A DNA stretch of 35,866 bases from Elioraea sp. Yellowstone (GTDB lineage Bacteria; Pseudomonadota; Alphaproteobacteria; Acetobacterales; Acetobacteraceae). The notes below the pieces were generated by a model. It ran no database searches and had not been told where the DNA came from. It saw only the letters and a program-made list of their open reading frames with translations. Of the stretch, positions 26,205 to 34,508 are shown one piece after another. The stretch is taken from NCBI RefSeq assembly GCF_006704265.1, contig NZ_VIKA01000019.1, positions 1 to 35,866 on the forward strand. Reading direction: 5' to 3'. The number at the start of each line of letters is the position of its first letter. Position 1 is the stretch's first letter. Position numbers and translations under genes: made by a program.

Positions 26205-27293
26205 ATGAGACGACGCAGCATGCTGACGCAGGCCACGCTCGGCGCGGCCGCAACCGCGCTGGCCGCACCGGCCCTGGCGCAGGGTCGGATGGAATGGCGC
26301 ATGGTCACCGCCTGGCCGATGAACCTGCCCGGGCCGGGCACGGCGGCGAACAAGCTCGCCGAGCGGATCACCGCGCTCTCGGGCGGGCGGCTCTCCGTGC
26401 GCGTCTTCGCCGCCGGGCAGATCGTGCCCGCGCTCGGCGTGTTCGACGCGGTGAGCCAGGGCACGGCGGAGCTCTACCATGCCGTGCCGTCCTACTGGCT
26501 CGCCAAGCTGCGCGGCATCGGCTTCTTCGGCAGTTTCCCCTACGGGCTCACCGCGCAGGAGCAGTCCACCTGGATCAACCATGCCGGCGGCCAGGCGCTG
26601 TACGACGAGGCCTATGCGCGGTTCGGGCTGAAGCCGTTCCTGTGCGGCAATTCGGGGCCGCAATGGATGGGGTGGTTCCGCCGCGAGATCAGGGGGGTGG
26701 ACGACTTCCGCGGCCTGCGCTTCCGCACCGCGGGGCTGGGCGGGGAGATGTACCGCCGCGCCGGGGCGACCGTGGTCACGCTGCCGGCCGGCGAGATCTT
26801 CCAGGCGCTGCAGTCGGGCACGATCGACGCGGCCGAGTTCGTCGGCCCCTGGACCGATGCGCCCTTGGGGTTCCACCAAGTGGCGAAGAACTACTACTGG
26901 CCCGGCGTGCAGGAGCCGTCCTCGGCCGAGGAGTGCGGCGTCAACAAGGCGGCCTATGACCGCCTGCCCGAGGATCTCAAGCAGGTGATCCGGGTCGCCT
27001 GCCAGAGCCTGCACGACGAGGTGGTCACGGAGTACGACCATCGCCACGCCGTCACCCTGCGCCAGCTCGTCGCCCAGCACGGCGTGATGGTGCGCGAGGT
27101 GCCGCGCGACCTCCTGATCGCTCTCGGCAACGCCGCCGGCGAGGTGGTGAAGGAGCTGCGCGAGGACCAGGATCCGCTGACCAGGAAGATCGCCGAGGCC
27201 TACATCGCCTTCCGCAATCTCTCGGCCGAGTACATGGGCTACAGCTACGCGGGGCAGTTCAACAGCCGCGCCCTGCCGATCCGCTGGAGCTGA
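26205..27293 (+). CDS. TRAP transporter substrate-binding protein, TakP-like (first of two)
   Basis: A 362-residue binding protein of the TRAP family that serves 2-oxoacids and related monocarboxylates. The N-terminus has a twin-arginine-like signal (MRRRSMLTQ, cleavage after ALA near 25), unlike the Sec signal of the dctP at 6763. Diagnostic segments are 'WRMVTAWPMNLPGPGTAANK', 'LSVRVFAAGQIVPALGVFDA', 'CGNSGPQWMGWFRREI' and 'LQSGTIDAAEFVGPWTD'. GGGGGACGAGG precedes ATG 26205. It is closely related to the next gene (conserved throughout), so the pair is a tandem duplication. Substrate unknown. Confidence 0.93.
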   Translation: MRRRSMLTQATLGAAATALAAPALAQGRMEWRMVTAWPMNLPGPGTAANKLAERITALSGGRLSVRVFAAGQIVPALGVFDAVSQGTAELYHAVPSYWLAKLRGIGFFGSFPYGLTAQEQSTWINHAGGQALYDEAYARFGLKPFLCGNSGPQWMGWFRREIRGVDDFRGLRFRTAGLGGEMYRRAGATVVTLPAGEIFQALQSGTIDAAEFVGPWTDAPLGFHQVAKNYYWPGVQEPSSAEECGVNKAAYDRLPEDLKQVIRVACQSLHDEVVTEYDHRHAVTLRQLVAQHGVMVREVPRDLLIALGNAAGEVVKELREDQDPLTRKIAEAYIAFRNLSAEYMGYSYAGQFNSRALPIRWS

Positions 27294-27300
27294 GTCGCGT

Positions 27301-27324
27301 CGGGCCGGGGCGTGCCCCGGCCCG
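27301..27324 (+). other. Strong intercistronic hairpin between the two dctP genes
   Basis: CGGGCCGGGGC-GT-GCCCCGGCCCG is a perfect 11-bp inverted repeat with a 2-base loop, 7 bases after the first binding-protein stop and 24 bases before the second start. Such hairpins may act as a partial terminator or protect the upstream mRNA from 3' decay. Both would raise the binding-protein level above that of the permeases. Confidence 0.6.
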
Positions 27325-27347
27325 CGCACGCAAGACGGGGAGACGCC

Positions 27348-28430
27348 ATGAACCGACGCACGATCTTCCGCGCCGGGGCCGCGGCTGCGGCCACCACCCT
27401 GTCCGCGCCCGCGATCGCGCAAGGGCGCCTCGAGTGGCGCATGGTGACGGCCTGGCCGCGCAACCTGCCGGGACCGGGCACGCAGGCGCAGCGCGTCGCC
27501 GACCGCATCACGGCGCTCACGGGCGGGCGCATCACCGTGCGCCTGTTCGCCGCCGGCGAGATCGTGCCGGCCTTCGGCGTGTTCGACGCGGTGAGCCAGG
27601 GCACGGTCGATCTCTACCATGCCAGCGGCCAGTTCTGGTTCAGCCGTTCGCGCGCCGCCGCGATCATCGGCAGCTTCCCGTTCGGCCTGACGAACGGCGA
27701 GCTGATCTCCTGGCTGCGCTACGGCGGCGCGCAGGAACGCTACGAGGAGCTCTACGCGCGCTTCAATCTCCAGCCGTTCATCTGCGGCAATTCCGGTCCG
27801 CAATGGACGGGCTTCTTCCGTCGCGAACTCGGCGGCCCCGAGGATCTCCGCGGCCTCAAGATGCGTGCCGGCGGGCTGATCGGCGCGGTCTACCAGCGCC
27901 TCGGCGCGGCCGTGCAGCAGATGCCGGTGGGCGAGGTGTTCCAGGCGCTGCAGGCGGGCACGATCGACGGCGCCGAGTTCGCCGGACCCTGGTCGGACGG
28001 GCCGCTCGGCTTCGGCCAGGTGGCGCGGTTCTACTACCAGCCCTGCGGCCAGGAGCCCTCGGCGAGCCTGGAGACGGTGATCCACAAGCCGCGCTTCGAT
28101 GCGCTGCCCGACGATCTCAAGCTCGCCGTCCGCCTCGCCTGCGAGAGCATGAACGAGGAGGCAATCGCGGAGTGGGACCATCGCAACCCGCTCGCGCTGC
28201 GCGAGATGGTCGAGCGCCAGGGCGTGCAGGTGCGCGCGGTGCCCGAGCCGGTGGTGCGCGCGCTGGCCGAGGCGGCCTGGGCGGTGATGCGCGAGCTGCG
28301 CGAGGACCCGGATCCGCTCAACCGCGCCATCATCGAGTCCTACATCGCGTACCGCAACCGCGCGGTCGAGTTCGCCGGCCGCGCCTACACGCCGACCAAC
28401 GCCGGGCGCGCGCTGCTGCCATGGACCTGA
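27348..28430 (+). CDS. TRAP transporter substrate-binding protein, TakP-like (second of two)
   Basis: A 360-residue paralogue of the preceding gene, with a Tat-type signal (NRRTIFRAG, cleavage after AIA near 24). Aligned motifs are 'WRMVTAWPRNLPGPGTQAQR', 'ITVRLFAAGEIVPAFGVFDA', 'CGNSGPQWTGFFRREL' and 'LQAGTIDGAEFAGPWSD', so the ligand pocket framework is shared, but the loops between differ. The pair may extend substrate range for one permease. It overlaps dctQ by 10 bases (start 28421). ACGGGGAGA supports ATG 27348. Confidence 0.93.
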   Translation: MNRRTIFRAGAAAAATTLSAPAIAQGRLEWRMVTAWPRNLPGPGTQAQRVADRITALTGGRITVRLFAAGEIVPAFGVFDAVSQGTVDLYHASGQFWFSRSRAAAIIGSFPFGLTNGELISWLRYGGAQERYEELYARFNLQPFICGNSGPQWTGFFRRELGGPEDLRGLKMRAGGLIGAVYQRLGAAVQQMPVGEVFQALQAGTIDGAEFAGPWSDGPLGFGQVARFYYQPCGQEPSASLETVIHKPRFDALPDDLKLAVRLACESMNEEAIAEWDHRNPLALREMVERQGVQVRAVPEPVVRALAEAAWAVMRELREDPDPLNRAIIESYIAYRNRAVEFAGRAYTPTNAGRALLPWT

Positions 28431-28969
28431 TCGCCGCGGTCACGCGCGCGCTCGATCGCTTCACCGATGCGGTCGGGCGGGCGGTGATGTGGCTCGCCGT
28501 GCTGCTCGTGCTGGTCCAGCTCGCCGTCGTGCTGCTGCGCTACGGATTCTCGACCAGCTTCATCCAGCTCCAGGAGAGCGTGATCTACACCCACGCGAGC
28601 CTGTTCATGCTGGGCATCGCCTACACCCTGCTGCACGAGGGCCATGTGCGGGTCGACATCCTCTATGCCGAGATGTCGCCGCGGCGGCGCGCCTGGATCG
28701 ATCTGGTCGGCGTGATCGTCGCCATCGTTCCGTTCGCGGCGCTGGTGCTCTGGACCTGCTGGCCCTTCGTCGCCGCCTCCTGGCGCATCCGCGAAGGCGC
28801 GATCGCCTATGGCGGCCTGCCGTTCCAGTACCTGCTCAAGTCGCTGATCCCGGCTATGGCGCTGCTGCTGCTGGTCGCCGCGATCGGCCATCTCGGCCGC
28901 TGCGTGCTGACGATCGCCGGCCGCCGCGCCGACCATCGCGGCGATGCGCACCGCGCCGAGCCCGCCTGA
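28421..28969 (+). CDS. TRAP transporter small permease (DctQ family)
   Basis: A 182-residue protein with four membrane segments (about 22-42, 53-72, 90-115 and 135-158). 'LRYGFSTSFIQLQESVIYTHASLFMLGIAYTLLHEGHVRVDI' is typical of DctQ of the 2-oxoacid/mannitol-type TRAP systems. It starts 10 bases inside the upstream binding-protein gene and is followed 12 bp later by dctM. Together with the two binding proteins it forms a complete TRAP operon. Confidence 0.92.
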   Translation: MDLIAAVTRALDRFTDAVGRAVMWLAVLLVLVQLAVVLLRYGFSTSFIQLQESVIYTHASLFMLGIAYTLLHEGHVRVDILYAEMSPRRRAWIDLVGVIVAIVPFAALVLWTCWPFVAASWRIREGAIAYGGLPFQYLLKSLIPAMALLLLVAAIGHLGRCVLTIAGRRADHRGDAHRAEPA

Positions 28970-28981
28970 GGCCGGCGCGGC

Positions 28982-30541
28982 ATGGGCGGCGTGCTCGACA
29001 TCCTGATGTTCGCCACGCTCTGCGTGGCGATCCTGACCGGATTCCCGGTCGTCTTCATCCTCACCGGCACCGCGCTCCTGTTCGGCGCGCTCGGCTGGGC
29101 CTTCGGCGCGTTCACGCCGGCGCTGCTCGGCGCCTTGCCGCCGCGCATCTTCGGCACGATGACGTCGGAGGTGCTGGTCGCCATCCCGCTCTTCGTCTTC
29201 ATGGGCATCATGCTGGAGCGATCGAAGATCGCCGAGGAGCTGCTCGAGACCATGGGGCGGCTGTTCGGTTCGGTACGCGGCGGCCTCGCGGTCAGCGTCT
29301 CGGTCGTCGGCGCGCTGCTCGCCGCCTCCACCGGCATCGTCGGCGCGACCGTCGTCACGATGGGGTTGATGGCGCTGCCGGCGATGCTGCGCAACCGCTA
29401 CGACGCGGGCTTCGCCTGCGGCACGATCTGCGCGGCCGGCACGCTCGGGCAGATCATCCCCCCCTCCACCGTGATGGTGATCCTGGGCGAGATCATCTCG
29501 GCCGCCTACCAGCAGGCGCAGCTCGCCCAGGGCAGGTTCTCGATCACGACCGTCAGCGTCGGCCAGCTCTTCGCCGGCTCGCTGCTGCCCGGGCTGATGC
29601 TGGTCGGGATCTACATCCTCTACCAGCTCGCGATCGCCTGGGCGCGGCCGGATCTGGCGCCCGCGCTGCCGCGCGATGCGCGCGGCAGGGTCACACGCGC
29701 CGAGATCCTCGATGCGCTCGCGCCGCCGATCGTGCTCATCGTCGCCGTGCTCGGCTCGATCCTCGGCGGCATCGCGACGCCGACCGAGGCCGCCGCGGTG
29801 GGCGCGGCAGGAGCGACGCTGCTCGCCGCGCGGCGGCTCTCGCCGGCGCGGTGGCCCCAGCTCGTCGCCCTCGCCTCGGTGGCCGGGCTGGTCACCCTCG
29901 CCTCGCTGTTCGACCTTCGTCTCGGGCGCGCCGCGGCGACGGCCGGCGAACGCGCCGCGATCCTCGGCGCCGCGGCCTGTGCGGCCGGCCTTGCGCTCGC
30001 GCTCGGCCACGCGCTCCGGCTCACCTTCCGCACCGGCGTGCTCGGCGGGGTGGCGCGCTCGACCACGACCATCACGGCGATGATCTTTGCCATGCTGATC
30101 GGCGCCACCCTGTTCGCGCTCGTCTTCCGCGGCCTCGGCGGCGACGACATGGTGCATGCCGCGCTCTCCTCCCTGCCGGGCGGGGCGGCGGGCGCGATCG
30201 CGGTGGTGATGGCGGCGATCTTCGGCCTGGGCTTCTTCCTCGATTTCGTCGAGATCGCGATCATCGTCATCCCGATCGTCGGGCCGATCATCCTGCAGAT
30301 GGATGTCGATCCGATCTGGTTCGGCGTGCTGATCGCGGTGAACCTGCAGACCTCGTTCCTGACCCCGCCCTTCGGCTTCAGCCTGTTCTATCTGCGCGGG
30401 GTCGCACCGCGCGAGGTGCGTACGGGGCAGATCTATCGCGGCGTGGCACCCTTCGTCGGCCTGCAGCTCGCGGCACTCGCACTCACCGCGCTGCACCCGC
30501 CTCTTGCCACTTGGCTGCCGCGCGTGCTCTTCGGCCGGTGA
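28982..30541 (+). CDS. TRAP transporter large permease (DctM family, long form)
   Basis: A 519-residue DctM, about 90 residues longer than the one at 3681-4958. The extra length is in a hydrophobic central insertion (about residues 285-345). This length is usual for the DctM partner of TakP-like binding proteins, so it is not a fusion. Conserved parts include 'IPLFVFMGIMLERSKIAEELLETMG', 'STGIVGATVVTMGLMALPAMLRN', 'AAGTLGQIIPPSTVMVILG', 'GIATPTEAAAVGAAGA', 'GFFLDFVEIAIIVIPIVGPI' and 'NLQTSFLTPPFGFSLFYL'. It ends the TRAP operon ahead of a hairpin at 30545-30560. Confidence 0.93.
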   Translation: MGGVLDILMFATLCVAILTGFPVVFILTGTALLFGALGWAFGAFTPALLGALPPRIFGTMTSEVLVAIPLFVFMGIMLERSKIAEELLETMGRLFGSVRGGLAVSVSVVGALLAASTGIVGATVVTMGLMALPAMLRNRYDAGFACGTICAAGTLGQIIPPSTVMVILGEIISAAYQQAQLAQGRFSITTVSVGQLFAGSLLPGLMLVGIYILYQLAIAWARPDLAPALPRDARGRVTRAEILDALAPPIVLIVAVLGSILGGIATPTEAAAVGAAGATLLAARRLSPARWPQLVALASVAGLVTLASLFDLRLGRAAATAGERAAILGAAACAAGLALALGHALRLTFRTGVLGGVARSTTTITAMIFAMLIGATLFALVFRGLGGDDMVHAALSSLPGGAAGAIAVVMAAIFGLGFFLDFVEIAIIVIPIVGPIILQMDVDPIWFGVLIAVNLQTSFLTPPFGFSLFYLRGVAPREVRTGQIYRGVAPFVGLQLAALALTALHPPLATWLPRVLFGR

Positions 30542-30544
30542 CGC

Positions 30545-30560
30545 CGCGGCGCTTGCCGCG
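30545..30560 (+). terminator. Hairpin after the TRAP operon
   Basis: CGCGGC-GCTT-GCCGCG, perfect 6-bp arms with a 4-base loop, 3 bases after the dctM stop. It probably ends the TRAP operon, though it overlaps the candidate -35 of the next gene. Confidence 0.4.
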
Positions 30561-30582
30561 CCTGCGCCGCCGCGTCTAGCCT
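30553..30582 (+). promoter_or_regulatory. Candidate promoter of the cyclase-like/MCE operon, possibly leaderless
   Basis: TTGCCG (30553-30558) and TAGCCT (30577-30582) are 18 bp apart. Transcription would start about 7 bases later, at or next to ATG 30590, and no Shine-Dalgarno is present. That geometry predicts a leaderless mRNA. Assigned by eye. Confidence 0.35.
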
Positions 30583-30589
30583 TCGCGCC

Positions 30590-32983
30590 ATGACCCCGGG
30601 GGCGGCTCCGGACCGGGCGGAGGTGATCGACCTCTCGCGTGATCCGCGCGAGGCGCGGGCCGAGATCCGGCGCAGGCTCGCGCGGGTGGTGCTGCCCGTG
30701 CTCGCCGCCATGCTGCTGATCGGCGCCACGCTCGGCACCATCGCGGTCAGCCACGTGAACAGCCGCGACGACGCGCTGGCGCTCGCCGATGCCGTGCTCC
30801 AGGCCCTCGAGAGACGGATCGTCACCGAGATCGAGAACTGGCTGAGCCCGGCCGAGCGATCCGTGCGCCTGCTCCACGAGGCCGAACGGCGCGGCGCGTT
30901 CCGCGACGACATGCGGCTGGCCGAGCCGGTCGGCATGGCGCTGCTCAGCAGCATACCCCATGTCGCGATCGTCTCGATCGCCGATGCGGACGGCAGCTAC
31001 CTCATGTTCCGCCGCAACGAGGCGGGCGGGATCGACACGAAGATCATCACGCAGCGTCCGGCCCGGCGCGTCGTCAACATCATCCGCAGCGCGGACGGCT
31101 CGGTGGTCAGGACCTTCGAGGATCCGGTCGATCCGTTCGATCCGCGCACGCGCCCGTGGTTCGTCGGCGCCGCCGCCTCGCGCGACGTCTACTGGACCGA
31201 GATCTACGTCTTCTTCACCGACAGGGTGCCCGGGCTCACCGTCTCGGTCGCGATGCGCGAGGAGACCGGCGAGCTCAGGGGCGTGTTCGGCGCCGACATC
31301 CGCCTGGACGCGCTGAGTGCCTTCCTCGCCGGGCTCACGATCGGCAGGACCGGGCGGGCGATGATCATCGACCGGCGCGGCACGCTGGTCGCCTTTCCCG
31401 AGGCCGATCGCACCATCAAGCAGGTCGGCGACCGGCTCGCGCCGGTGCGGCTCGACGAGCTCAACGATCCTGTGCTCACGCGCGCCTTCGACATCGTCCG
31501 CGTCGAGGGACCGGGGCGCCGGACGATCGAGGTCGCAGGGACGCGCCATCTCACCATCGCCACCACCGTGCCCGGTCTTGCCGCACAGGGCTGGCTCGTG
31601 CTGATCGCCGTGCCCGAGGACGAGTTCATCGGCTTCGTCGCCCGCAACACGCGGCTCGCGCTGGTCGCGGCCGCGGCGGTGGCGGCGCTCGCCATGCTGC
31701 TCGCCTTCATGCTCGTGCGGCAGGGATTGCGGGCGGACCGCACCCTGCGGCGGCTGGGGGCGCGCAACCGGACGGCCGCGATCCAGGCGGAGGCGCTCGC
31801 CGCACTCGCGGCGCACGCGACGATCGCCGAGCCGCACCCGGACGATGCGCTGCAGCGCTTCACGGAGACCGTCGCACGCACGCTGGAGGCCCGTCGCGTC
31901 GGCGTCTGGTGCCTCGGCGCAGGCCAGGCGACGCTCCGCTGCGAGGACGCCTACGACGCCGAGGGCGAGGCCCATGTCGCCGGCACGCGGCTCGCGCGCG
32001 AGGAGATCCCCGAGGCGCTCGCCGTGCTCGTCGGCGGCACGCTCGATCTCGCCGATGCCGGCGCCGAACCCCGCCTTGCCGAGCTGCATCGCCGCTACCT
32101 CCAGCCGCTCGGCAGCCGCGCCCTGCTGTCGGCGCCGATCCGGCGCGGCGAGGAGACGCTCGGGCTGCTCTGGGTGGAGGATCGGGCCGCCGGGATCGAC
32201 GGCGCGGCAGCCTTCGCCACGGCGGCGGCGGCGCTGCTGGCGCCGCGGCTCGCCCCGGCCATCGCCGGCCGATCGCTCGGCCGCGGCGAGCCCATCCGTC
32301 TCGCCGCCGGCACGGCAGGCGTGCAGCGCTCCGACGCTGCGCTGATGCCGGGAGACGGATCGCTCGGCGGCGAACGCGTCCGCCGCCTCGCCCAGCGCCT
32401 CGCCCGCCGCGGCCTGGACGAACATGGCGTCCCGGCCGCGCTGTTTCGCGACGTCACGGTTCTGGTGCTCCGTTTCACCGATCCGCTGCTGCTCGGGGGA
32501 CGCGCAACCGATCCCGACGGCACCTCGCTCGCCGCCGCTGCGGTGCGGATTCTCGAGGAGGTCGCGGCGCGGCACGGCATCGACTATCTGCGGCTCTGCG
32601 GCGAGACGGCGGTCGCGGCCGACGGTTTCGGTGCGGACAGTGCGGCGCGCGCCGCCGCGATGGCCGAGGCCGCGCTCGACCTGCAGGAACTGATCTCGGC
32701 GCTGTTCCACGCGGCCGACCAGCGCCAGGGCTTCCGCATCGGCCTCGACACGGGCCCCGCGATGGGCGACGCGGTGGGGGCCGCCCGCGGCACCTACAAT
32801 CTCTGGGGCGAGGCGGTGCGCACCGCCGAGACGATGGCGGCATCCGCCCCGGAAGCGGCCATCCAGGCGAGCGCGACGACCTCGGCGCTGATCGCGGATC
32901 GGTTCCTGCTGCGTCCGCGCGGCCGGTTCTGGCTCGACGGCACCGGCGAGGTCGCGACCTTCCTGCTGATGGCACGGGCATGA
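30590..32983 (+). CDS. dCache-GAF-cyclase-like membrane protein with degenerate catalytic domain
   Basis: A 797-residue inner-membrane protein. Helix 1 lies at ~32-54. A periplasmic dCache-type sensor spans ~55-345, with 'DPRTRPWFVGA' at 184-194 and 'VPGLTVSVAM'. Helix 2 is at ~354-377, then a GAF domain at ~410-555 and a class III cyclase-like domain at ~610-795. In the last, 'VTVLVLRFTDPL' has R628 where the first metal Asp is expected, 'CGETAVAADGF' has E672 for the second, and 'WGEAVRTAETMA' replaces the catalytic Asn and Arg by R744 and T748. 'GFRIGLDTGPAMGDAVG' keeps the fold. It is thus probably a non-catalytic sensor or nucleotide-binding module. It overlaps the MlaE gene by 4 bases and is likely co-transcribed with it. 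Confidence 0.85.
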   Translation: MTPGAAPDRAEVIDLSRDPREARAEIRRRLARVVLPVLAAMLLIGATLGTIAVSHVNSRDDALALADAVLQALERRIVTEIENWLSPAERSVRLLHEAERRGAFRDDMRLAEPVGMALLSSIPHVAIVSIADADGSYLMFRRNEAGGIDTKIITQRPARRVVNIIRSADGSVVRTFEDPVDPFDPRTRPWFVGAAASRDVYWTEIYVFFTDRVPGLTVSVAMREETGELRGVFGADIRLDALSAFLAGLTIGRTGRAMIIDRRGTLVAFPEADRTIKQVGDRLAPVRLDELNDPVLTRAFDIVRVEGPGRRTIEVAGTRHLTIATTVPGLAAQGWLVLIAVPEDEFIGFVARNTRLALVAAAAVAALAMLLAFMLVRQGLRADRTLRRLGARNRTAAIQAEALAALAAHATIAEPHPDDALQRFTETVARTLEARRVGVWCLGAGQATLRCEDAYDAEGEAHVAGTRLAREEIPEALAVLVGGTLDLADAGAEPRLAELHRRYLQPLGSRALLSAPIRRGEETLGLLWVEDRAAGIDGAAAFATAAAALLAPRLAPAIAGRSLGRGEPIRLAAGTAGVQRSDAALMPGDGSLGGERVRRLAQRLARRGLDEHGVPAALFRDVTVLVLRFTDPLLLGGRATDPDGTSLAAAAVRILEEVAARHGIDYLRLCGETAVAADGFGADSAARAAAMAEAALDLQELISALFHAADQRQGFRIGLDTGPAMGDAVGAARGTYNLWGEAVRTAETMAASAPEAAIQASATTSALIADRFLLRPRGRFWLDGTGEVATFLLMARA

Positions 32984-33804
32984 CGGCGACGACACGCGGA
33001 TCGGCCGCGCTCGCCCTGCCGCGGCGCGTCCTCGCCATGGTCGGCGATGCGGCGATCGCGCTTCTGCGCTGGCCGTGCTTCGTCGCCGCCCTCGGCGCCG
33101 CCGTCGCCGCCGCCGCGGCCGCGCCGGCCACCTGGCGCCGGCCGGTGCGGTCCGAGTTCCAGCGCATGATGCGCATCGCCGGGACGCGCGCGGTCTGGGC
33201 CACGCTCGGCGCCTCGGCGCTGGTCGGCGTGGCGATGGTCTACCAGGCGCTCTACTGGCTCGGCGCGGCGGGCCAGGACCGGCTCGTCGGCACCGTGATC
33301 ACCGGCGTGCTGGTGCGCGAGCTCGCCCCTGTCGTGGTCGGGCTGATGCTCGCCGGACGCGCCGGCACGCTGACCCTGATCGAGCTCGGAACGGTGCGCG
33401 GCAGCGCGCGCTTCGCCGCGCTCGAAGCCTCGGGCATCGATCCGCTGCTGCTGCTCGTCGTGCCGCGCGTGCTCGCCTTCGCGCTCGCCTCGGTCTCCCT
33501 CACCGTGATCTTCGTCGCCGGCGCCCTCGTCACCGGCTGGGCGGCGAGCTTCGCCGCCGCCTCGTCGAATGTCGGTCTGCTCGCCTTCCTCGACGACGTG
33601 CTGCGCGCGATGGCGGCCGGCGACTTCGTGCTGCTGCCGCTCAAGGGCGTGCTGATCGGTGCGGTGGTGGGGCTGATCTGCTGCGCGGTGGCGCTCGGCG
33701 CACCCGAGCTGGCGCGCACGCCGACCCGGTTGATCCCGCGCGGCTTCGCCTATGCCATCCTCGGCACCTTCCTTGTCTCCGGCGTGGTCTCGCTGGTTCT
33801 CTAG
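32980..33804 (+). CDS. MlaE-family ABC permease (MCE transporter)
   Basis: A 274-residue permease of the MlaE/DUF140 family that moves lipids with an MCE protein. Family core: 'LVGVAMVYQALYWLGAAGQ', 'LVRELAPVVVGLMLAGRAGTLTLIELGTVRGSARFAALEASGIDPLLLLVVPRVLAFALA' (about 107-165) and 'LLPLKGVLIGAVVGLICC'. The elbow and glycine-rich helices look intact. It starts within the stop of the cyclase-like gene, and an ATPase-like gene and an MCE gene follow. It resembles the functional permeases of Mla and other MCE systems. Confidence 0.9.
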   Translation: MTATTRGSAALALPRRVLAMVGDAAIALLRWPCFVAALGAAVAAAAAAPATWRRPVRSEFQRMMRIAGTRAVWATLGASALVGVAMVYQALYWLGAAGQDRLVGTVITGVLVRELAPVVVGLMLAGRAGTLTLIELGTVRGSARFAALEASGIDPLLLLVVPRVLAFALASVSLTVIFVAGALVTGWAASFAAASSNVGLLAFLDDVLRAMAAGDFVLLPLKGVLIGAVVGLICCAVALGAPELARTPTRLIPRGFAYAILGTFLVSGVVSLVL

Positions 33805-33809
33805 CGGCG

Positions 33810-34508
33810 ATGCCGGACGCGATCCCGCTCCTCACCCTCGCCGCGGCGCGCCTCGCCATCGAGCCGGCCGGCGGCCTGACGCTGCCGATCACGCTCGAGG
33901 TCGGCGCGGGGGAGCTCGTGCTGGTCGAGATCGGCGGGCCGCGCCGCGCGGCCGCTTTCGCGGATGCGGTCTGCGGCCGGCTCGCGCCGGCCGAGGGGGC
34001 GGTGCGGTTCCTCGGGCGCGACTGGCGCGCCGAGTCGGGCGAGACGGCCAATGCGTTGCGCGGCCGGATCGGGCGGCACTTCGCCGCCGATTCCTGGCTG
34101 CCCTGGCTGACCGTGGCCGAGAACGTGCTGCTCGGCACGCTGTTCCATACCCGGCTCCTGCGTGGCGCGCTGCTCGCCGAGGCGGCCCGGCGCGCGCGCG
34201 ATTTCGGCCTGCCGGGGTTGCCTGCCGGATTCCCCGAGGCCGTCGCGCCGGCCGATCTTGCCTGCGCGGCACTGGTGCGTGCCTTCCTGGGCGCGCCGCG
34301 GCTCGTCGTGCTCGAGCATCCGACTGGCGTGCTCGGGGACGCGATCCTGCCGCCGCTGCTCGATGCGATCCGCGACGTGCGCGACCAGGACGGGGCTGTG
34401 CTCTGGCTGACCCACGGCTCCGATGCTGCGGCGGATCGCTCTCTTCCAGCAACGCAACGCTGGCGGCTGGTCGGCAGCCGCCTCGTGCCTCTGCGCGCCG
34501 CCGCATGA
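33810..34508 (+). CDS. MlaF-position ABC ATPase-like protein lacking ATP-binding motifs
   Basis: A 232-residue protein in the usual place of MlaF. The overall ABC layout can be followed: 'ITLEVGAGELVLVEIGGP', 'LPWLTVAENVLLGTLFHTRLL', 'ALVRAFLGAPRLVVLEHPTGVLG' and 'AVLWLTHG'. The catalytic motifs are gone. Walker A reads GGPRRAAAF (residues 42-50) with no GK[ST], the Q-loop has no Gln, the LSGGQ position reads VAPADLAC, Walker B ends LEHP in place of LDEP, and the D-loop is VLG. Only the H-loop His is kept. The frame is clean and GC3-biased, so it is a maintained protein, not a decaying gene. It overlaps the MCE gene by 4 bases. Confidence 0.8.
   Translation: MPDAIPLLTLAAARLAIEPAGGLTLPITLEVGAGELVLVEIGGPRRAAAFADAVCGRLAPAEGAVRFLGRDWRAESGETANALRGRIGRHFAADSWLPWLTVAENVLLGTLFHTRLLRGALLAEAARRARDFGLPGLPAGFPEAVAPADLACAALVRAFLGAPRLVVLEHPTGVLGDAILPPLLDAIRDVRDQDGAVLWLTHGSDAAADRSLPATQRWRLVGSRLVPLRAAA

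Noticed and set aside
28982-30541. Long DctM as a gene fusion or insertion
   Set aside because: The extra hydrophobic central part is usual for DctM proteins that pair with TakP-like binding proteins.
28385-32995. Open frame of about 1,536 codons on the minus strand, across the TRAP operon and cyclase-like gene
   Set aside because: It is the antisense of clearly recognisable genes, with an Arg/Asp/His/Gln-rich composition typical of shadow frames in very GC-rich DNA.
33810-34508. Frameshift as the reason for missing Walker motifs
   Set aside because: The scaffold before and after each motif stays in one frame, so compensating frameshifts would be needed at several separate places.
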